Shown: positions 27,278-37,533 of the stretch, in pieces | How positions within the stretch are numbered: the first letter of the stretch is position 1 | How the letters are laid out: the number at the start of each line of letters is the position of its first letter | Assembly: GCF_039729195.1 (NCBI RefSeq) | Contig: NZ_CP155796.1 | Span: 4,340,001 to 4,404,000 of the forward strand | DNA from: Mycobacterium sp. DL | GTDB taxonomy: Bacteria; Actinomycetota; Actinomycetes; Mycobacteriales; Mycobacteriaceae | Direction: 5' to 3' | Length of the DNA stretch: 64,000 nucleotides | Program-made: the position numbers and the translations under genes | The notes under the pieces: generated by a model | What the model saw: the letters and a program-made list of their open reading frames with translations, nothing else | The model's database searches: none | Told to the model about the DNA's origin: nothing

Positions 27278-28720
27278 ATGACGGAGTCAGGAACCGGCGG
27301 GAAGGTCGGTGACCAACAGCCCGAGTTGAAGCGGGTGATGGGTCCCGGACTACTGCTGCTCTTTGTCGTCGGCGACATTCTGGGCACCGGTGTCTACGCA
27401 CTGCTCGGCGACGTGGCCGGTGAAGTCGGTGGGGCGGCGTGGCTTCCGTTCCTCATCGCCTTCGTCATCGCCACCATCACTGCGTTCAGTTATCTCGAGC
27501 TGGTCACCAAGTACCCGCAGGCGGCGGGCGCAGCGCTCTACGCCCACAAGGCCTTTGGCATCCACTTCGTCACCTTCCTCGTCGCATTCATCGTCATGTG
27601 CTCCGGAATCACCTCAGCCTCAACGGCTTCCAGGGCATTCGCGGCGAACTTCTTCGAAGGTATCGACTACGACGCGCCGAAACTCGCGGTCGCGGCACTG
27701 GCTTTGATGTTCATGGGTGGTCTCGCGGCGATCAACTATCGCGGCGTCGGCGAGAGCGTCAAGCTCAACGTCGTCCTGACCATCGTCGAGATCACCGGCC
27801 TGATCGTGGTCATCATGGTCGGATTCTGGGCGTTCACCGGCGCCGCGGACGTCGACTTCTCACGCGTCGTCGCCTTCGAGACCGGTGAGGACAAGAGCAC
27901 CTTCCTCGCGGTCACGGCTGCCACGTCGCTGGCGTTCTTCGCGATGGTGGGCTTCGAGGACTCGGTGAACATGGCCGAGGAGACCAAGGATCCCGTCAAC
28001 ACGTTCCCCAAGATCCTGTTGAGCGGTCTGGGGATCGCGGGCGTGGTCTACATCCTGGTGTCGATCGTGGCGGTGGCCCTGGTGCCGGTCGGCCAGCTCC
28101 AGGAGAGCGACACCCCGCTCGTCGAGGTGGTCAAAGCAGGAGCTCCCAGCCTGCCGATCGACGACATCCTGCCGTTCATCACGATGTTCGCGGTGTCGAA
28201 CACCGCGTTGATCAACATGCTGATGGCCAGCCGATTGATCTACGGCATGGCCCGCCAACGGGTGCTTCCGCAGGTGCTCGGTTCGGTACACCCCACGCGT
28301 CGGTCGCCGTGGGTGGCGATCCTGTTCACCACGGTGATCGCGTTCGGCCTGATCATCTACGTCTCGACGTTCGCGAGCAGTGACGCGATCTCGGTGCTGG
28401 GCGGCACCACGTCGCTGTTGTTGCTCGCGGTGTTCGCGGTGGTCAACGTCGCGGTGCTGGTGCTGCGACGCGACGTGCAAGCAGCCGGTGGGCACTTCAA
28501 GACACCGACCGCGCTGCCGGTCGTCGGTTTCCTGGCGTCGCTGTATCTGGTCACTCCGCTGTCGGGACGGCCTGCCCAGCAGTACATCGTGGCCGGGGGA
28601 CTGGTGGTCATCGGCGTGGTGCTGTTCTTCATCACCCAGGCGATCAACAAACAACTCGGCATCCGTGACGGACACATCACCGACCCGACCAAGCTGGGAG
28701 CCGGCCCCTCCGACGACTAG
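27278..28720 (+). CDS. APC family amino acid permease
   Basis: A 480-residue membrane transporter with about 12 hydrophobic segments. The first is GPGLLLLFVVGDILGTGVYA, the helix-1 substrate-binding loop (GxG) of the amino acid-polyamine-organocation family. The substrate is unknown, probably an amino acid. AAGGGGAGG precedes the ATG. Its end overlaps the convergent relZ gene by 4 bp. Confidence 0.9.
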   Translation: MTESGTGGKVGDQQPELKRVMGPGLLLLFVVGDILGTGVYALLGDVAGEVGGAAWLPFLIAFVIATITAFSYLELVTKYPQAAGAALYAHKAFGIHFVTFLVAFIVMCSGITSASTASRAFAANFFEGIDYDAPKLAVAALALMFMGGLAAINYRGVGESVKLNVVLTIVEITGLIVVIMVGFWAFTGAADVDFSRVVAFETGEDKSTFLAVTAATSLAFFAMVGFEDSVNMAEETKDPVNTFPKILLSGLGIAGVVYILVSIVAVALVPVGQLQESDTPLVEVVKAGAPSLPIDDILPFITMFAVSNTALINMLMASRLIYGMARQRVLPQVLGSVHPTRRSPWVAILFTTVIAFGLIIYVSTFASSDAISVLGGTTSLLLLAVFAVVNVAVLVLRRDVQAAGGHFKTPTALPVVGFLASLYLVTPLSGRPAQQYIVAGGLVVIGVVLFFITQAINKQLGIRDGHITDPTKLGAGPSDD

Positions 28721-30441
28721 GTCAGGCCGTCCTGTAGTCGCTGTAACCGGTTGTCCAGCAGGGCGACCCGGTGTGCGTTGCCGTCCAGCTCCAGATATCG
28801 CTGACCGAACAGCGCCAGCAGCGCGTCGTCGAGACGGCGGACTGCGCCGGCGGGGAAGCGGTAGTCCATCGCGGTGTTGACCGCACTGGTGTCCACGCCG
28901 CTCAGCGTCGACTCCAACGCATCGAGGGAGTCGATGCCCAAGCTCAACAGCAGACCCGAGATCCAGGCGTAGTGATCAGTGCGGGACCAGCCGGCGTCGG
29001 GAAACCGGTTCCCGAGGTAGGTGGCGAGCACCGGCGTCGGAATCCGCGGGTCGCTTCCCGGCTCCGGGAGGCTGGCGTCGGGGGTCGACGTGCGCAGACG
29101 TTCGCGGATCGCGGAGAACTCCCGGTCCGCCAACTCGAGCAGGCCGGCCGCCAGCGTGAACCGGCGGTCCAGATCCGGCGCGTGCGCCTTCGGTATCGAA
29201 CCCTTGTAACGGATCTCGTGCTCGAACTCCGCCCACGCGTGCTGAAGCACGGTGCGCACCTGGATCGACGCCGGCTGCTGCACCCCTTCCACACCGATCA
29301 GCAGGTGTCGACTGGCGTAACCCCAACGGCCCTCGCGGGCAGTCTCCTGACCCATGTCGCGATCGTCGAGCAACCGCATCTCCTCGGCGAGCAGGTTGGC
29401 GACGGCGCCGACATCCTCGCGGAGGTAGGTGATGACACGCAACCCGATCTGGTCGGTGATCTCCACCAGCGGCTCGGTGTAGAGCAGCGTTCCGTCGGCG
29501 GTGCGCCGATCTGCTTTGGCGGCAAAGGAATCGACACTCTTGGTGCGCGCCGCGATCGACAGGTAGTTGATGCCCGCCTCGTCGAGCAGACCTGTGACCA
29601 GCCCGAGGTACTGGTCGGTGGCCGCAGTGAGTCCGGGGCGTCTGGCCGCGTACTCGGCCACCGCCGGGGAGGGCGCCGCAGGCGGAATCGCCTTGCGTTC
29701 CCTGGGGACTCGTGACCGGCGCTCGGCGGGCAGCGCCGGGGTGACGATGTAGCCGGTTTCGTAGTCGCCGTAGATCGCCACGTCCTCGGGCCGCTGGTAC
29801 CAGAACAACCCGATGTAGGCGCAGAGCACCGCGTCGACGGGATCCTCGTCGCGGTCGAGTTGGCCGGGCCGGGTCGCAGCCTGTACCCGCTTGCGCAACT
29901 CGACCCAGGACACACTGCGGTTCACACGAAGCCTCGGTGTCGCCTCGTCGAGTTCCTCGATGTGGGTCATCAACTGCAGCAGCGCGCGCTGCCGGTCCTC
30001 GAAGGCGCCACGCTTGTACTTCAACGTCTTCTCCAGCGCGAACAGCACCACGCTTGCCGGGTGCGGGTACACCTCGATCGCGCGCCGGTTCGACGTCGAG
30101 CCCGGATCCATGTCCAATCCGAGGGCGGTGGCGATGCGCGCTCCCCGGGGATGCTTGAACTCCGGCTTGTCCGTGTAGGCCGGGCGGGCGCCCGCATCGA
30201 ATCGCTGGAAGTCGCGGTTGAGTTCCTTCTCGCAGGACCGGTGGCCCGTCGGGTTCCTGACGATCAGCGGCGCATCGATGGCGACCAGGCAGTCGCCGTC
30301 GACGTACGGGGCGATCGCAGCCGTGATGCTCTCGTCATCCTGCGCCGCCCCGACGTACAGGAGCCGCCCGTCGGGGTCGACGACCGCGACCCCGGTCTGA
30401 TTCCTCTCGCCCCACGCGAGGTCGAGTCCGACGAAGTGCAT
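28717..30441 (-). CDS. relZ: RelZ-like fusion: DUF429 RNase-H-fold domain + (p)ppGpp synthetase
   Basis: A 574-residue two-domain protein corresponding to M. smegmatis RelZ (MS_RHII-RSD), which has RNase HII and (p)ppGpp synthetase activities. Residues 1-235 form a DUF429 RNase-H-like domain with acidic residues D7 (GLDLAWG), D56 (AIDAPL) and D203. After a Pro-rich linker, residues about 275-420 form a RelA/SpoT synthetase domain: ITDQIGLRV with D330, GYASRH (374-379) and IQVRTVLQHAWAEFEH (393-408). The usual Glu before IQ(I/V)RT is Ser392. There is no HD hydrolase domain. ATG 30441 is preferred; the frame extends to 30501, overlapping purB. It is divergent from purB. Confidence 0.9.
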   Translation of the reverse strand: MHFVGLDLAWGERNQTGVAVVDPDGRLLYVGAAQDDESITAAIAPYVDGDCLVAIDAPLIVRNPTGHRSCEKELNRDFQRFDAGARPAYTDKPEFKHPRGARIATALGLDMDPGSTSNRRAIEVYPHPASVVLFALEKTLKYKRGAFEDRQRALLQLMTHIEELDEATPRLRVNRSVSWVELRKRVQAATRPGQLDRDEDPVDAVLCAYIGLFWYQRPEDVAIYGDYETGYIVTPALPAERRSRVPRERKAIPPAAPSPAVAEYAARRPGLTAATDQYLGLVTGLLDEAGINYLSIAARTKSVDSFAAKADRRTADGTLLYTEPLVEITDQIGLRVITYLREDVGAVANLLAEEMRLLDDRDMGQETAREGRWGYASRHLLIGVEGVQQPASIQVRTVLQHAWAEFEHEIRYKGSIPKAHAPDLDRRFTLAAGLLELADREFSAIRERLRTSTPDASLPEPGSDPRIPTPVLATYLGNRFPDAGWSRTDHYAWISGLLLSLGIDSLDALESTLSGVDTSAVNTAMDYRFPAGAVRRLDDALLALFGQRYLELDGNAHRVALLDNRLQRLQDGLT

Positions 30442-30480
30442 CCGTCCACTCTGCACGATCCGGGGCGAACTCAGGCCACG

Positions 30481-30486
30481 TAAGCT
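30481..30486 (+). promoter_or_regulatory. purB -10 hexamer
   Basis: TAAGCT ends 8 nt before the GTG at 30495; leaderless arrangement in the relZ-purB divergent region. Confidence 0.5.
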
Positions 30487-30494
30487 CTGTCTTC

Positions 30495-31913
30495 GTGACA
30501 ATCCCGAACGTGTTGGCCAATCGCTACGCCAGCGACGAGATGGTGGCGATCTGGTCGCCGCAGGCCAAGATCGTCACGGAGCGGCGGCTGTGGCTTGCGG
30601 TGCTGCGTGCCCAGTCCGAGCTCGGAATCGACGTGCCGGAGGCGGTGCTCGGCGACTACGAGCGTGTGGTCGACAACGTCGACCTGGAGTCGATCGCCGC
30701 GCGGGAGCGGGTGCTGCGACACGACGTCAAGGCGCGCATCGAGGAATTCAACGCGCTCGCCGGCCACGAGCACGTGCACAAGGGCATGACCAGCCGGGAC
30801 CTCACCGAGAACGTCGAACAACTGCAGATCCGGCAGTCACTGCAGCTCGTGCGTGCCCACAGCGTCGCCGTGGTCGCCCGCCTCGCCGAGCGGGCAGCGC
30901 TCTACCGCGACCTCGTGATGGCCGGTCGCAGCCACAACGTCGCCGCGCAGGCCACGACCCTGGGCAAACGATTCGCGTCGGCAGCGGAGGAAATGCTGGT
31001 CGCGCTGCATCGTGTCAGTGAGCTCGTCGACCGCTACCCGCTGCGCGGCATCAAGGGTCCGATGGGGACTGCGCAGGACATGCTGGACCTGTTCGACGGA
31101 GACACCGCGCGCCTGGCCGACCTCGAGCGGCGCGTCGCGCAGTTCCTGGGCTTCAGCGAGATCTTCACCAGCGTCGGGCAGGTCTATCCGCGTTCGTTGG
31201 ACCACGACGTCGTCTCGGCGCTGGTGCAGCTCGGCGCGGGCCCGTCGTCGCTGGCGCACACCATCAGGCTGATGGCCGGACACGAACTGGTCACCGAGGG
31301 GTTCGCCCCCGGGCAGGTCGGCTCGTCGGCGATGCCGCACAAGATGAACACCCGCAGCTGCGAACGGGTCAACGGTCTTCAGGTCGTGCTGCGCGGATAC
31401 GGTTCCATGGCAGCCGAACTCGCGGGTGCGCAGTGGAACGAGGGCGACGTGTTCTGCTCGGTGGTGCGACGGGTCGCGCTGCCGGACGCGTTCTTCGCCC
31501 TCGACGGCCAGACCGAGACCTTCCTGACGGTGCTCGACGAGTTCGGCGCCTATCCCGCGGTGATCCAGCGCGAGCTCGACCGCTACCTGCCGTTTCTGGC
31601 GACCACCCGGATCCTCATCGCCGCGGTGCGGGCGGGGGTCGGCCGGGAGACCGCCCACGAGGTCATCAAGGAGCATGCGGTCGCGGTGGCGCTGGCGATG
31701 CGTGAACGGGGCGCCGAGCCCGATCTGCTGGACCGGCTCGCCGCCGACCCCCGACTGCCGCTGGATCGGGTGGCGCTCGACGCCGCGCTCGCCGACAAGC
31801 AGGTCTTCACCGGCGCGGCGGGTGACCAGGTCGACCGCGTGGTCGCCGCCGTCGATGATCTGATCGGGCGTTTTCCGGACGCCGCGAAGTACACCTCGGG
31901 CGCGATTCTGTGA
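30495..31913 (+). CDS. purB: Adenylosuccinate lyase
   Basis: A 472-residue lyase of the fumarase superfamily that removes fumarate from SAICAR and from adenylosuccinate. The signature [10 protein letters not shown] and the His-containing [16 protein letters not shown] are present. GTG at 30495 is 8 nt from TAAGCT. The stop overlaps the P450 start as GTGA, so a P450 is translationally coupled to a purine gene, as in M. tuberculosis Rv0777-Rv0778. Confidence 0.97.
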   Translation: MTIPNVLANRYASDEMVAIWSPQAKIVTERRLWLAVLRAQSELGIDVPEAVLGDYERVVDNVDLESIAARERVLRHDVKARIEEFNALAGHEHVHKGMTSRDLTENVEQLQIRQSLQLVRAHSVAVVARLAERAALYRDLVMAGRSHNVAAQATTLGKRFASAAEEMLVALHRVSELVDRYPLRGIKGPMGTAQDMLDLFDGDTARLADLERRVAQFLGFSEIFTSVGQVYPRSLDHDVVSALVQLGAGPSSLAHTIRLMAGHELVTEGFAPGQVGSSAMPHKMNTRSCERVNGLQVVLRGYGSMAAELAGAQWNEGDVFCSVVRRVALPDAFFALDGQTETFLTVLDEFGAYPAVIQRELDRYLPFLATTRILIAAVRAGVGRETAHEVIKEHAVAVALAMRERGAEPDLLDRLAADPRLPLDRVALDAALADKQVFTGAAGDQVDRVVAAVDDLIGRFPDAAKYTSGAIL

Positions 31914-33136
31914 CCCGCGCCGCCGAGTTGGCCCGGATCGACTTCACCGATCTGGACAACTTCGCCGGCGGCTTCCCGCACGACCTGTTCGCGTTGCACC
32001 GCCACCAAGCACCGGTCTACTGGCACGAGCCCACCGAGCACACACCCGACGGCGAGGGTTTCTGGTCGGTCGCTACCTACCCGGAAACCCTTGCGGTGCT
32101 CCGTGATCCGCAGACCTTCTCGTCGGTGACAGGCGGCGGGCGACCCTTCGGGGGCACGCTGTTGCAGGATCTGTCCATCGCGGGGCAGTTGCTGAACATG
32201 ATGGACGATCCGCGGCACTCCGCAGTGCGCCGCCTGGTCAGTTCGGGTCTGACGCCACGGATGATCAGTCGCGTCGAGGACGATCTGCGCGACCGGGCGA
32301 GGCGGCTGCTCGACGACGTCGAACCCGGCGTCCCTTTCGACTTCGTCACCGATGTGGCCGCCGAGGTGCCGATGCAGATGATCTGTATCCTGCTGGGAGT
32401 ACCTGAGTCCGAACGACATTGGCTCTTCGAGGCGATCGAGCCCAGCTTCGACTTCGGTGGCTCGCGCAAGGCGTCCATCACCCGGCTGTCCGTAGAGGAG
32501 GCCGGCTCGCGGATGTACGCATACGGCCAGGAGTTGATCGCCGCCAAACGGGCGCGGCCCAGCGACGACATGCTGTCAGTAGTGGTCAACTCCGATGATC
32601 CCGCGCTCTCGGACGTCGAGAGCTACCTGTTCTTCAACCTGCTGTTCAGTGCGGGCGCGGAGACCACCCGCAACTCGATCGCCGGTGGGCTGCTGGCACT
32701 GATCGAACAGCCCGGATCGTTCGACTCGTTGCGTGCCGACCCCGGACTGCTGCCGACAGCCATCGAGGAGATGGTCCGGTGGACCTCACCGTCACCGTCG
32801 AAGCGGCGCACCGTCACCCAGACCGCGTCGCTGGGCGGACACACCGTCGAGCCAGGTCAGAAGGTACTGGTGTGGGAGGGGTCGGCCAATCGGGACGGCG
32901 CCGCCTTCGCCGAGCCGGACCGCTTCGACATCACCCGCAAGCCGAACCCGCACTTGGGTTTCGGCCAGGGCGTGCACTACTGCCTGGGCGCGAACCTGGC
33001 TCGTCTCGAGCTCAGGGTGCTGTTCGAGGAACTGCTCGGCCGTTTCACATCGGTGCAGCTCGCCGAGTCGGTGGAGTGGACGCGCAGCAATCGGCACACC
33101 GGGATCCGACACCTGGTGGTCGAACTGGGGGCGTGA
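31910..33136 (+). CDS. cyp126: Cytochrome P450 CYP126-like (Rv0778)
   Basis: A 408-residue P450 with I-helix [10 protein letters not shown], an ExxR in EEMVRW and heme loop FGQGVHYC with ligand C358. Place and coupling match CYP126. The GTG start overlaps the purB stop by 4 nt. Substrate unknown. Confidence 0.9.
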   Translation: MTRAAELARIDFTDLDNFAGGFPHDLFALHRHQAPVYWHEPTEHTPDGEGFWSVATYPETLAVLRDPQTFSSVTGGGRPFGGTLLQDLSIAGQLLNMMDDPRHSAVRRLVSSGLTPRMISRVEDDLRDRARRLLDDVEPGVPFDFVTDVAAEVPMQMICILLGVPESERHWLFEAIEPSFDFGGSRKASITRLSVEEAGSRMYAYGQELIAAKRARPSDDMLSVVVNSDDPALSDVESYLFFNLLFSAGAETTRNSIAGGLLALIEQPGSFDSLRADPGLLPTAIEEMVRWTSPSPSKRRTVTQTASLGGHTVEPGQKVLVWEGSANRDGAAFAEPDRFDITRKPNPHLGFGQGVHYCLGANLARLELRVLFEELLGRFTSVQLAESVEWTRSNRHTGIRHLVVELGA

Positions 33137-33142
33137 GCCGCC

Positions 33143-33148
33143 TACCCT
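33143..33148 (+). promoter_or_regulatory. -10 hexamer of the DUF1707 gene
   Basis: TACCCT ends 8 nt before the ATG at 33157; probably leaderless. Confidence 0.45.
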
Positions 33149-33156
33149 GGAGCCAT

Positions 33157-33729
33157 ATGGACGCTGGACAACCGGATTTCAGGGCATCGGACGCCGATCG
33201 GGCCGCAGTGACCCAGATTCTCGAACAGGCCGTCGGTCAGGGGATGCTCACGCTCGACGAGTACACCGAGCGGGTCACCGTCGTGCTCTCCGCGCGAACC
33301 CGCCGGGAACTGGACACCGTGATCGCCGACCTGCCCCATGTTCGCCGCCAGGCCGCGCCGGCGCCACCCGAAGTCCTGGGCAGCTGGATGTCCAGCATCA
33401 CCCGCAAAGGTCAGTGGACAGTGCCGCCCCGGCTGCGGCTGAACACCCGGATGTGCTCGACGACACTTGATTTCACGTCCGCGCTGCTGCACAGCCCGGT
33501 GGTGGAGATCGAGATCGACGATTACTTCAGCTCGACCGACCTGATCCTGCCCGACGGTGCGACCGCCGACCTCAACGGTGTCGTCAACATCGGGTCCTCC
33601 GCGTCGGTGAAGGTGACGACGAGTCCGCCGTCGCCGCGTCTGCACGTCGTCGTGCGGGGCAAGGTCCGGTTCGGTTCGCTGACCGCCCGCCATTCGTTCG
33701 GTACCAAACTCAAGCGGCTGCTCGGCTGA
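33157..33729 (+). CDS. DUF1707 protein with LiaF-like C-terminal region
   Basis: A 190-residue protein. The N-terminal DUF1707 domain (about 6-60) has RASDADRAAVTQILEQAVGQGMLTLDEYTERV, shortened here as RASDADRA...LTLDEYTERV. The C-terminal part (about 100-190) is beta-rich, like the cell-wall-stress LiaF family. DUF1707 proteins are thought to bind DNA or act in envelope signalling; the role here is unknown. The ATG at 33157 is 8 nt from TACCCT. Confidence 0.82.
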   Translation: MDAGQPDFRASDADRAAVTQILEQAVGQGMLTLDEYTERVTVVLSARTRRELDTVIADLPHVRRQAAPAPPEVLGSWMSSITRKGQWTVPPRLRLNTRMCSTTLDFTSALLHSPVVEIEIDDYFSSTDLILPDGATADLNGVVNIGSSASVKVTTSPPSPRLHVVVRGKVRFGSLTARHSFGTKLKRLLG

Positions 33730-33740
33730 GCCGGTCGCCC

Positions 33741-33803
33741 CGCCGGAATTGCATTCCAGCAGCGGAACTGCGAGGACGGGCCGGCTGGAACGCAATTCCG
33801 GCG
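33741..33803. repeat. Intergenic inverted-repeat element, copy B
   Basis: Left arm 33741-33760 and right arm 33784-33803 are complementary over 20 bp with one mismatch (33753/33791); the loop is 23 nt. The arm CCGGAATTGCATTCCAGC is shared with copy A at 10336-10392. It lies between convergent genes, 11 bp after the DUF1707 stop. Confidence 0.85.
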
Positions 33804-33812
33804 GAGGATCGG

Positions 33813-34445
33813 TCAGGCGCCCCAGCGGATTCCCGCCGCGCGGATGCCCGATGACCGCAACTCCAGGGCGGCCAGTCCGCGGATCGCAATCGGATCCAGG
33901 TTGCGCCAGGCGCCCACCGGATCGGGGTCCACCGCGGCGAGTTTGGCCAGTGGCCGGTTGGCCAACGCCCGCAGCGCCAACAACTGTTCGCCGGCGGCTG
34001 TCGACGCCAGCGTCACGGCGGTCCACTTGCGCCGGAAGAACCGCACCCGCAGAAACAGCCACGGCATCATCAACGCCAGGATCGGCGGAGCGGCCACAGC
34101 CAGCGCCAGCAGCCAGGCCAGCCATCCCGCCGTCACCCCCAGCGTCTGCCCGGCGCCAGCGATCTCGCGGGCGGCGTCGCCGGCTGCGGACAGCGGGCTG
34201 GCCAGCGAGTCGCCGATCAGCGGGATGTCGTCGGCGCTGTTGCCTGCGGAGTCGAGATTGCCCGCCACCCCGTTGGCTCCGCTCTCCACCTGGAAGCCGA
34301 ACTCGGCGATCGTGGCCACCGCGGAGTGCACCGCGATGCCGACGAACACCCAGATGGCTGTCCACGCGATCACCACCGCGTCGCTGAACAGCTGTGTCAT
34401 CAGCCGACCGGGTGTTGTGGCGTAGGGGACCCACCGCGATTTCAT
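33813..34445 (-). CDS. Membrane protein, Rv0779c-like
   Basis: A 210-residue protein with two hydrophobic segments, about residues 20-46 (FSDAVVIAWTAIWVFVGIAV) and 104-130 (GWLAWLLALAVAAPPILALM), separated by a Gly/Ser/Asp-rich extracytoplasmic loop. The C-terminus is cytoplasmic and Arg/Ala-rich. Function unknown. ATG 34445 is chosen; GTG 34457 is possible. It is divergent from purC across a 40-bp gap. Confidence 0.82.
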   Translation of the reverse strand: MKSRWVPYATTPGRLMTQLFSDAVVIAWTAIWVFVGIAVHSAVATIAEFGFQVESGANGVAGNLDSAGNSADDIPLIGDSLASPLSAAGDAAREIAGAGQTLGVTAGWLAWLLALAVAAPPILALMMPWLFLRVRFFRRKWTAVTLASTAAGEQLLALRALANRPLAKLAAVDPDPVGAWRNLDPIAIRGLAALELRSSGIRAAGIRWGA

Positions 34446-34473
34446 GTGTTCGATCACAACACACCGGGGCCGT

Positions 34474-34479
34474 TAGGCT
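34474..34479 (+). promoter_or_regulatory. purC -10 hexamer
   Basis: TAGGCT ends 6 nt before the ATG at 34486; leaderless arrangement. Confidence 0.55.
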
Positions 34480-34485
34480 GGCCGG

Positions 34486-35379
34486 ATGCGCCCCGCTCTG
34501 TCCGACTACCAGCATCTGGCCAGCGGCAAGGTTCGTGAGCTCTACCGGGTCGACAGCGGGCACCTGCTCTTCGTCGCCTCCGACCGGATCTCTGCCTACG
34601 ACTACATCCTGGATTCGGCGATTCCCGACAAGGGCCGCGTCCTGACGGCCATGAGCGTGTTCTTCTTCGGTCATGTGGACTCGCCCAACCATCTGGCGGG
34701 CCCGCCCGACGACGAGCGCATCCCGGCCGAGGTGCTGGGCCGGGCCCTGGTCGTCGAGCAGTTGGAGATGCTGCCGGTGGAGGCGGTCGCCCGCGGTTAC
34801 CTCACCGGGTCGGGGCTGATCGACTACCAGAAGACCGGCGCGGTGTGCGGCATCGCGCTGCCGCCCGGGTTGACCGAGGCCAGCAGATTCCCCGAACCGT
34901 TGTTCACCCCGGCGAGCAAGGCCGAACTCGGTCAGCACGACGAGAACATCACCTTCGACGACGTCATCGACCTCGTCGGGGCCACCCGGGCCGAACAACT
35001 GCGCGAGCGCACCCTGCAGACCTACCGCCAGGGTGCCGAGCACGCGCTGACCAAGGGCATCATCCTCGCCGACACCAAATTCGAATTCGGCGTCGACGGG
35101 GCCGGCGAACTGAAGCTCGCCGACGAGGTCTTCACCCCCGACTCCTCCCGCTACTGGCGCGCGGCGGACTACGTCGAAGGTGTCGTCCAGAACAGCTTCG
35201 ACAAACAGTTCGTCCGCAATTGGCTGACCGGACCCGAGTCGGGGTGGGACCGTAGCGCCGACGTCGCGCCACCCGCGCTCCCGGCGGAGATCGTCGAGGC
35301 GACCCGAGCGCGCTACATCGAAGCCTACGAACGTATCTCGGGCCTGAGGTTCGACGACTGGATCGGAGTGTCCGCGTGA
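34486..35379 (+). CDS. purC: SAICAR synthetase
   Basis: A 297-residue phosphoribosylaminoimidazole-succinocarboxamide synthase, which adds aspartate to CAIR with ATP. The N-terminal [18 protein letters not shown] loop ([10 protein letters not shown]) and signature LADTKFEFG are present. Its stop overlaps the ptrB start (GTGA), so both are co-translated. Confidence 0.97.
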   Translation: MRPALSDYQHLASGKVRELYRVDSGHLLFVASDRISAYDYILDSAIPDKGRVLTAMSVFFFGHVDSPNHLAGPPDDERIPAEVLGRALVVEQLEMLPVEAVARGYLTGSGLIDYQKTGAVCGIALPPGLTEASRFPEPLFTPASKAELGQHDENITFDDVIDLVGATRAEQLRERTLQTYRQGAEHALTKGIILADTKFEFGVDGAGELKLADEVFTPDSSRYWRAADYVEGVVQNSFDKQFVRNWLTGPESGWDRSADVAPPALPAEIVEATRARYIEAYERISGLRFDDWIGVSA

Positions 35380-37484
35380 AGTCACCCACCGCGAAGCGGG
35401 TGGAGCACCGCCGGGAGTACCACGGCGACCTGTTCATCGATCCCTACGAGTGGCTGCGAGACAAGTCCAGCCAGGAGGTGATCGACCACCTCGAGGCCGA
35501 GAACGCCTACACCGAGCACGTGACCGCGGATCTGGAGCCTCTGCGGCAGAAGATCTTCGACGAGATCAAGGCCAGGACCAAGGAGACCGATCTCTCGGTG
35601 CCCACCCGCCGGGGAGACTGGTGGTACTACGGTCGCAGCTTCCAAGGCAAGCAGTACGGCGTCCAATGCCGTTGCCCGGTCGCCGATCCCGAAGACTGGA
35701 CGCCGCCGCAGTTCGACGAGCACACCGAGATCCCCGGCGAGCAGGTGCTGCTGGACGAGAACGTCGAGGCCGCAGGGCACGAGTTCTTCTCACTCGGCGC
35801 GGCGACGGTCAGTGTCGACGGCAAGACCCTTGCCTATTCGGTCGACGTCAAGGGTGACGAGCGATACACGTTGCGATTCAAGGACCTCGAGACCGGCCGG
35901 CGCTACGACGACGAGATCGTCGACGTCGGCGCCGGCGCGACGTGGGCCGCCGACAACCGCACCGTCTACTACGTCACCGTCGACGACGCGTGGCGCCCGG
36001 ACACCGTGTGGCGGCACCGGTTGGGGGCCGGACAACCGTCTGAACGCGTTCATCACGAAGCGGACGAACGATTCTGGGTCGCTGTCGGCCGGACCCGCAG
36101 CAACAAGTACGTCATCATCGCCGCCGGCAGTGCGGTCACCTCCGAACTCCGCTACGGCGACGCCACGGACCCGCAGGCCGAGTTTGCCACTGTGTGGCCG
36201 CGACGCGAGGGTATCGAGTACTCGGTCGACCACGCGGTCATCGGCGGGCAGGACAAATTTCTGATCCTGCACAACGACGGAGCGGAGAACTTCACTCTCG
36301 TCGAGGCCCCGGTCGACGAGCCCACCTCGCTGCGCACGCTGATCCACCATCGCGCCGATGTGCGACTGGACTCGGTCGACGCGTTCGCCGACCACCTGGT
36401 GGTCAGCTATCGCAAAGCCGCGCTGCCCCGAATCCAGTTGTGGCCATTGACCGAATCGGGCTACGGCAACGCCGAGGACGTCACCTTCGAGTCGGAACTG
36501 ATGTCGGTGGGCCTGTCGGCGAACCCGAACTGGAGCGCGCCGAAACTGCGCATCGGCGCGACGTCGTTCGTCACCCCGGTACGCATCTACGACCTCGACC
36601 TGTCCTCCGGTGATCGAACTCTGCTGCGGGAGCAACCCGTGCTGGGTGACTACCGCGCGGAGGACTACGTCGAGAAACGCGACTGGGCGGTGGCGCCCGA
36701 CGGCGCGCGGATTCCGATCTCGATCATCCACCGGGCCGGCCTGCGATACCCGGCGCCGGTGCTGCTCTACGGCTACGGCGCCTATGAGTCGTGCGAGGAT
36801 CCCAGGTTCTCCATCGCGCGGTTGTCCCTGCTCGATCGCGGAATGGTTTTTGCCGTCGCCCATGTGCGCGGCGGCGGCGAACTCGGCAGGCCGTGGTACG
36901 AGCACGGCAAGATGCTGGAGAAGCGGAACACGTTCACCGACTTCATCGCGGTGGCAGCCCATCTCGTCGGAAACGACGTGACCAAACCGGAGAACCTGGT
37001 GGCCTACGGAGGCAGTGCCGGCGGTCTGCTGATGGGCGCGGTGGCCAACCTGGCGCCCGAACTGTTCGCCGGAATCCTGGCCGCAGTTCCGTTCGTGGAT
37101 CCGCTGACCACCATCCTGGATCCGTCGCTGCCGTTGACCGTCACCGAGTGGGACGAGTGGGGAAACCCACTGGAGGACCCCGACGTCTACCGCTACATGA
37201 AGTCCTATTCGCCCTACGAGAACGTCGAAGCCAAGAATTATCCCGAGATCCTGGCCATGACATCGCTCAACGACACCAGGGTGTACTACGTCGAGCCGGC
37301 GAAATGGGTTGCCGCGCTGCGTCACGCCCAGGTCGACCCGGGTAACGACGCAGCCAAGGTGCTGCTCAAGACGGAGATGAACGCCGGACACGGGGGCATC
37401 AGCGGCCGGTACGAACGCTGGAAGGAGGCCGCGTTCCAGTACGCATGGCTGCTCGACAGGGCTGGTGTGGACGGCCATCGATGA
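35376..37484 (+). CDS. ptrB: Oligopeptidase B (protease II), intact
   Basis: A 702-residue prolyl-oligopeptidase-family (S9A) serine peptidase that cuts after basic residues in short peptides. The N-terminal beta-propeller starts at DPYEWLRD, and the C-terminal hydrolase domain carries nucleophile S547 (GGSAGG), D633 (LNDTRV) and H672 (NAGHGG). M. tuberculosis has this gene as two pieces, ptrBa and ptrBb; here it is one uninterrupted frame with a complete triad. The GTG start overlaps the purC stop. Confidence 0.95.
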   Translation: MKSPTAKRVEHRREYHGDLFIDPYEWLRDKSSQEVIDHLEAENAYTEHVTADLEPLRQKIFDEIKARTKETDLSVPTRRGDWWYYGRSFQGKQYGVQCRCPVADPEDWTPPQFDEHTEIPGEQVLLDENVEAAGHEFFSLGAATVSVDGKTLAYSVDVKGDERYTLRFKDLETGRRYDDEIVDVGAGATWAADNRTVYYVTVDDAWRPDTVWRHRLGAGQPSERVHHEADERFWVAVGRTRSNKYVIIAAGSAVTSELRYGDATDPQAEFATVWPRREGIEYSVDHAVIGGQDKFLILHNDGAENFTLVEAPVDEPTSLRTLIHHRADVRLDSVDAFADHLVVSYRKAALPRIQLWPLTESGYGNAEDVTFESELMSVGLSANPNWSAPKLRIGATSFVTPVRIYDLDLSSGDRTLLREQPVLGDYRAEDYVEKRDWAVAPDGARIPISIIHRAGLRYPAPVLLYGYGAYESCEDPRFSIARLSLLDRGMVFAVAHVRGGGELGRPWYEHGKMLEKRNTFTDFIAVAAHLVGNDVTKPENLVAYGGSAGGLLMGAVANLAPELFAGILAAVPFVDPLTTILDPSLPLTVTEWDEWGNPLEDPDVYRYMKSYSPYENVEAKNYPEILAMTSLNDTRVYYVEPAKWVAALRHAQVDPGNDAAKVLLKTEMNAGHGGISGRYERWKEAAFQYAWLLDRAGVDGHR

Positions 37485-37520
37485 CCAGGGATCCCGGTTC
37501 GTCGCGAACTGAGCCGCGGG

Positions 37521-37526
37521 TACGGT
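37521..37526 (+). promoter_or_regulatory. -10 hexamer of the glutathione peroxidase gene
   Basis: TACGGT ends 7 nt before the ATG at 37534; probably leaderless. Confidence 0.45.
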
Positions 37527-37533
37527 CGCGGTC

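Noticed and set aside
34486..34560. Purine riboswitch before pur genes
   Set aside because: purC and most other pur genes have start codons at the predicted transcription start, leaving no leader to fold.
33142..35385. 747-residue minus-strand frame
   Set aside because: It runs across the antisense of DUF1707 and purC and the wrong frame of the membrane protein; composition is typical of a GC-rich shadow.
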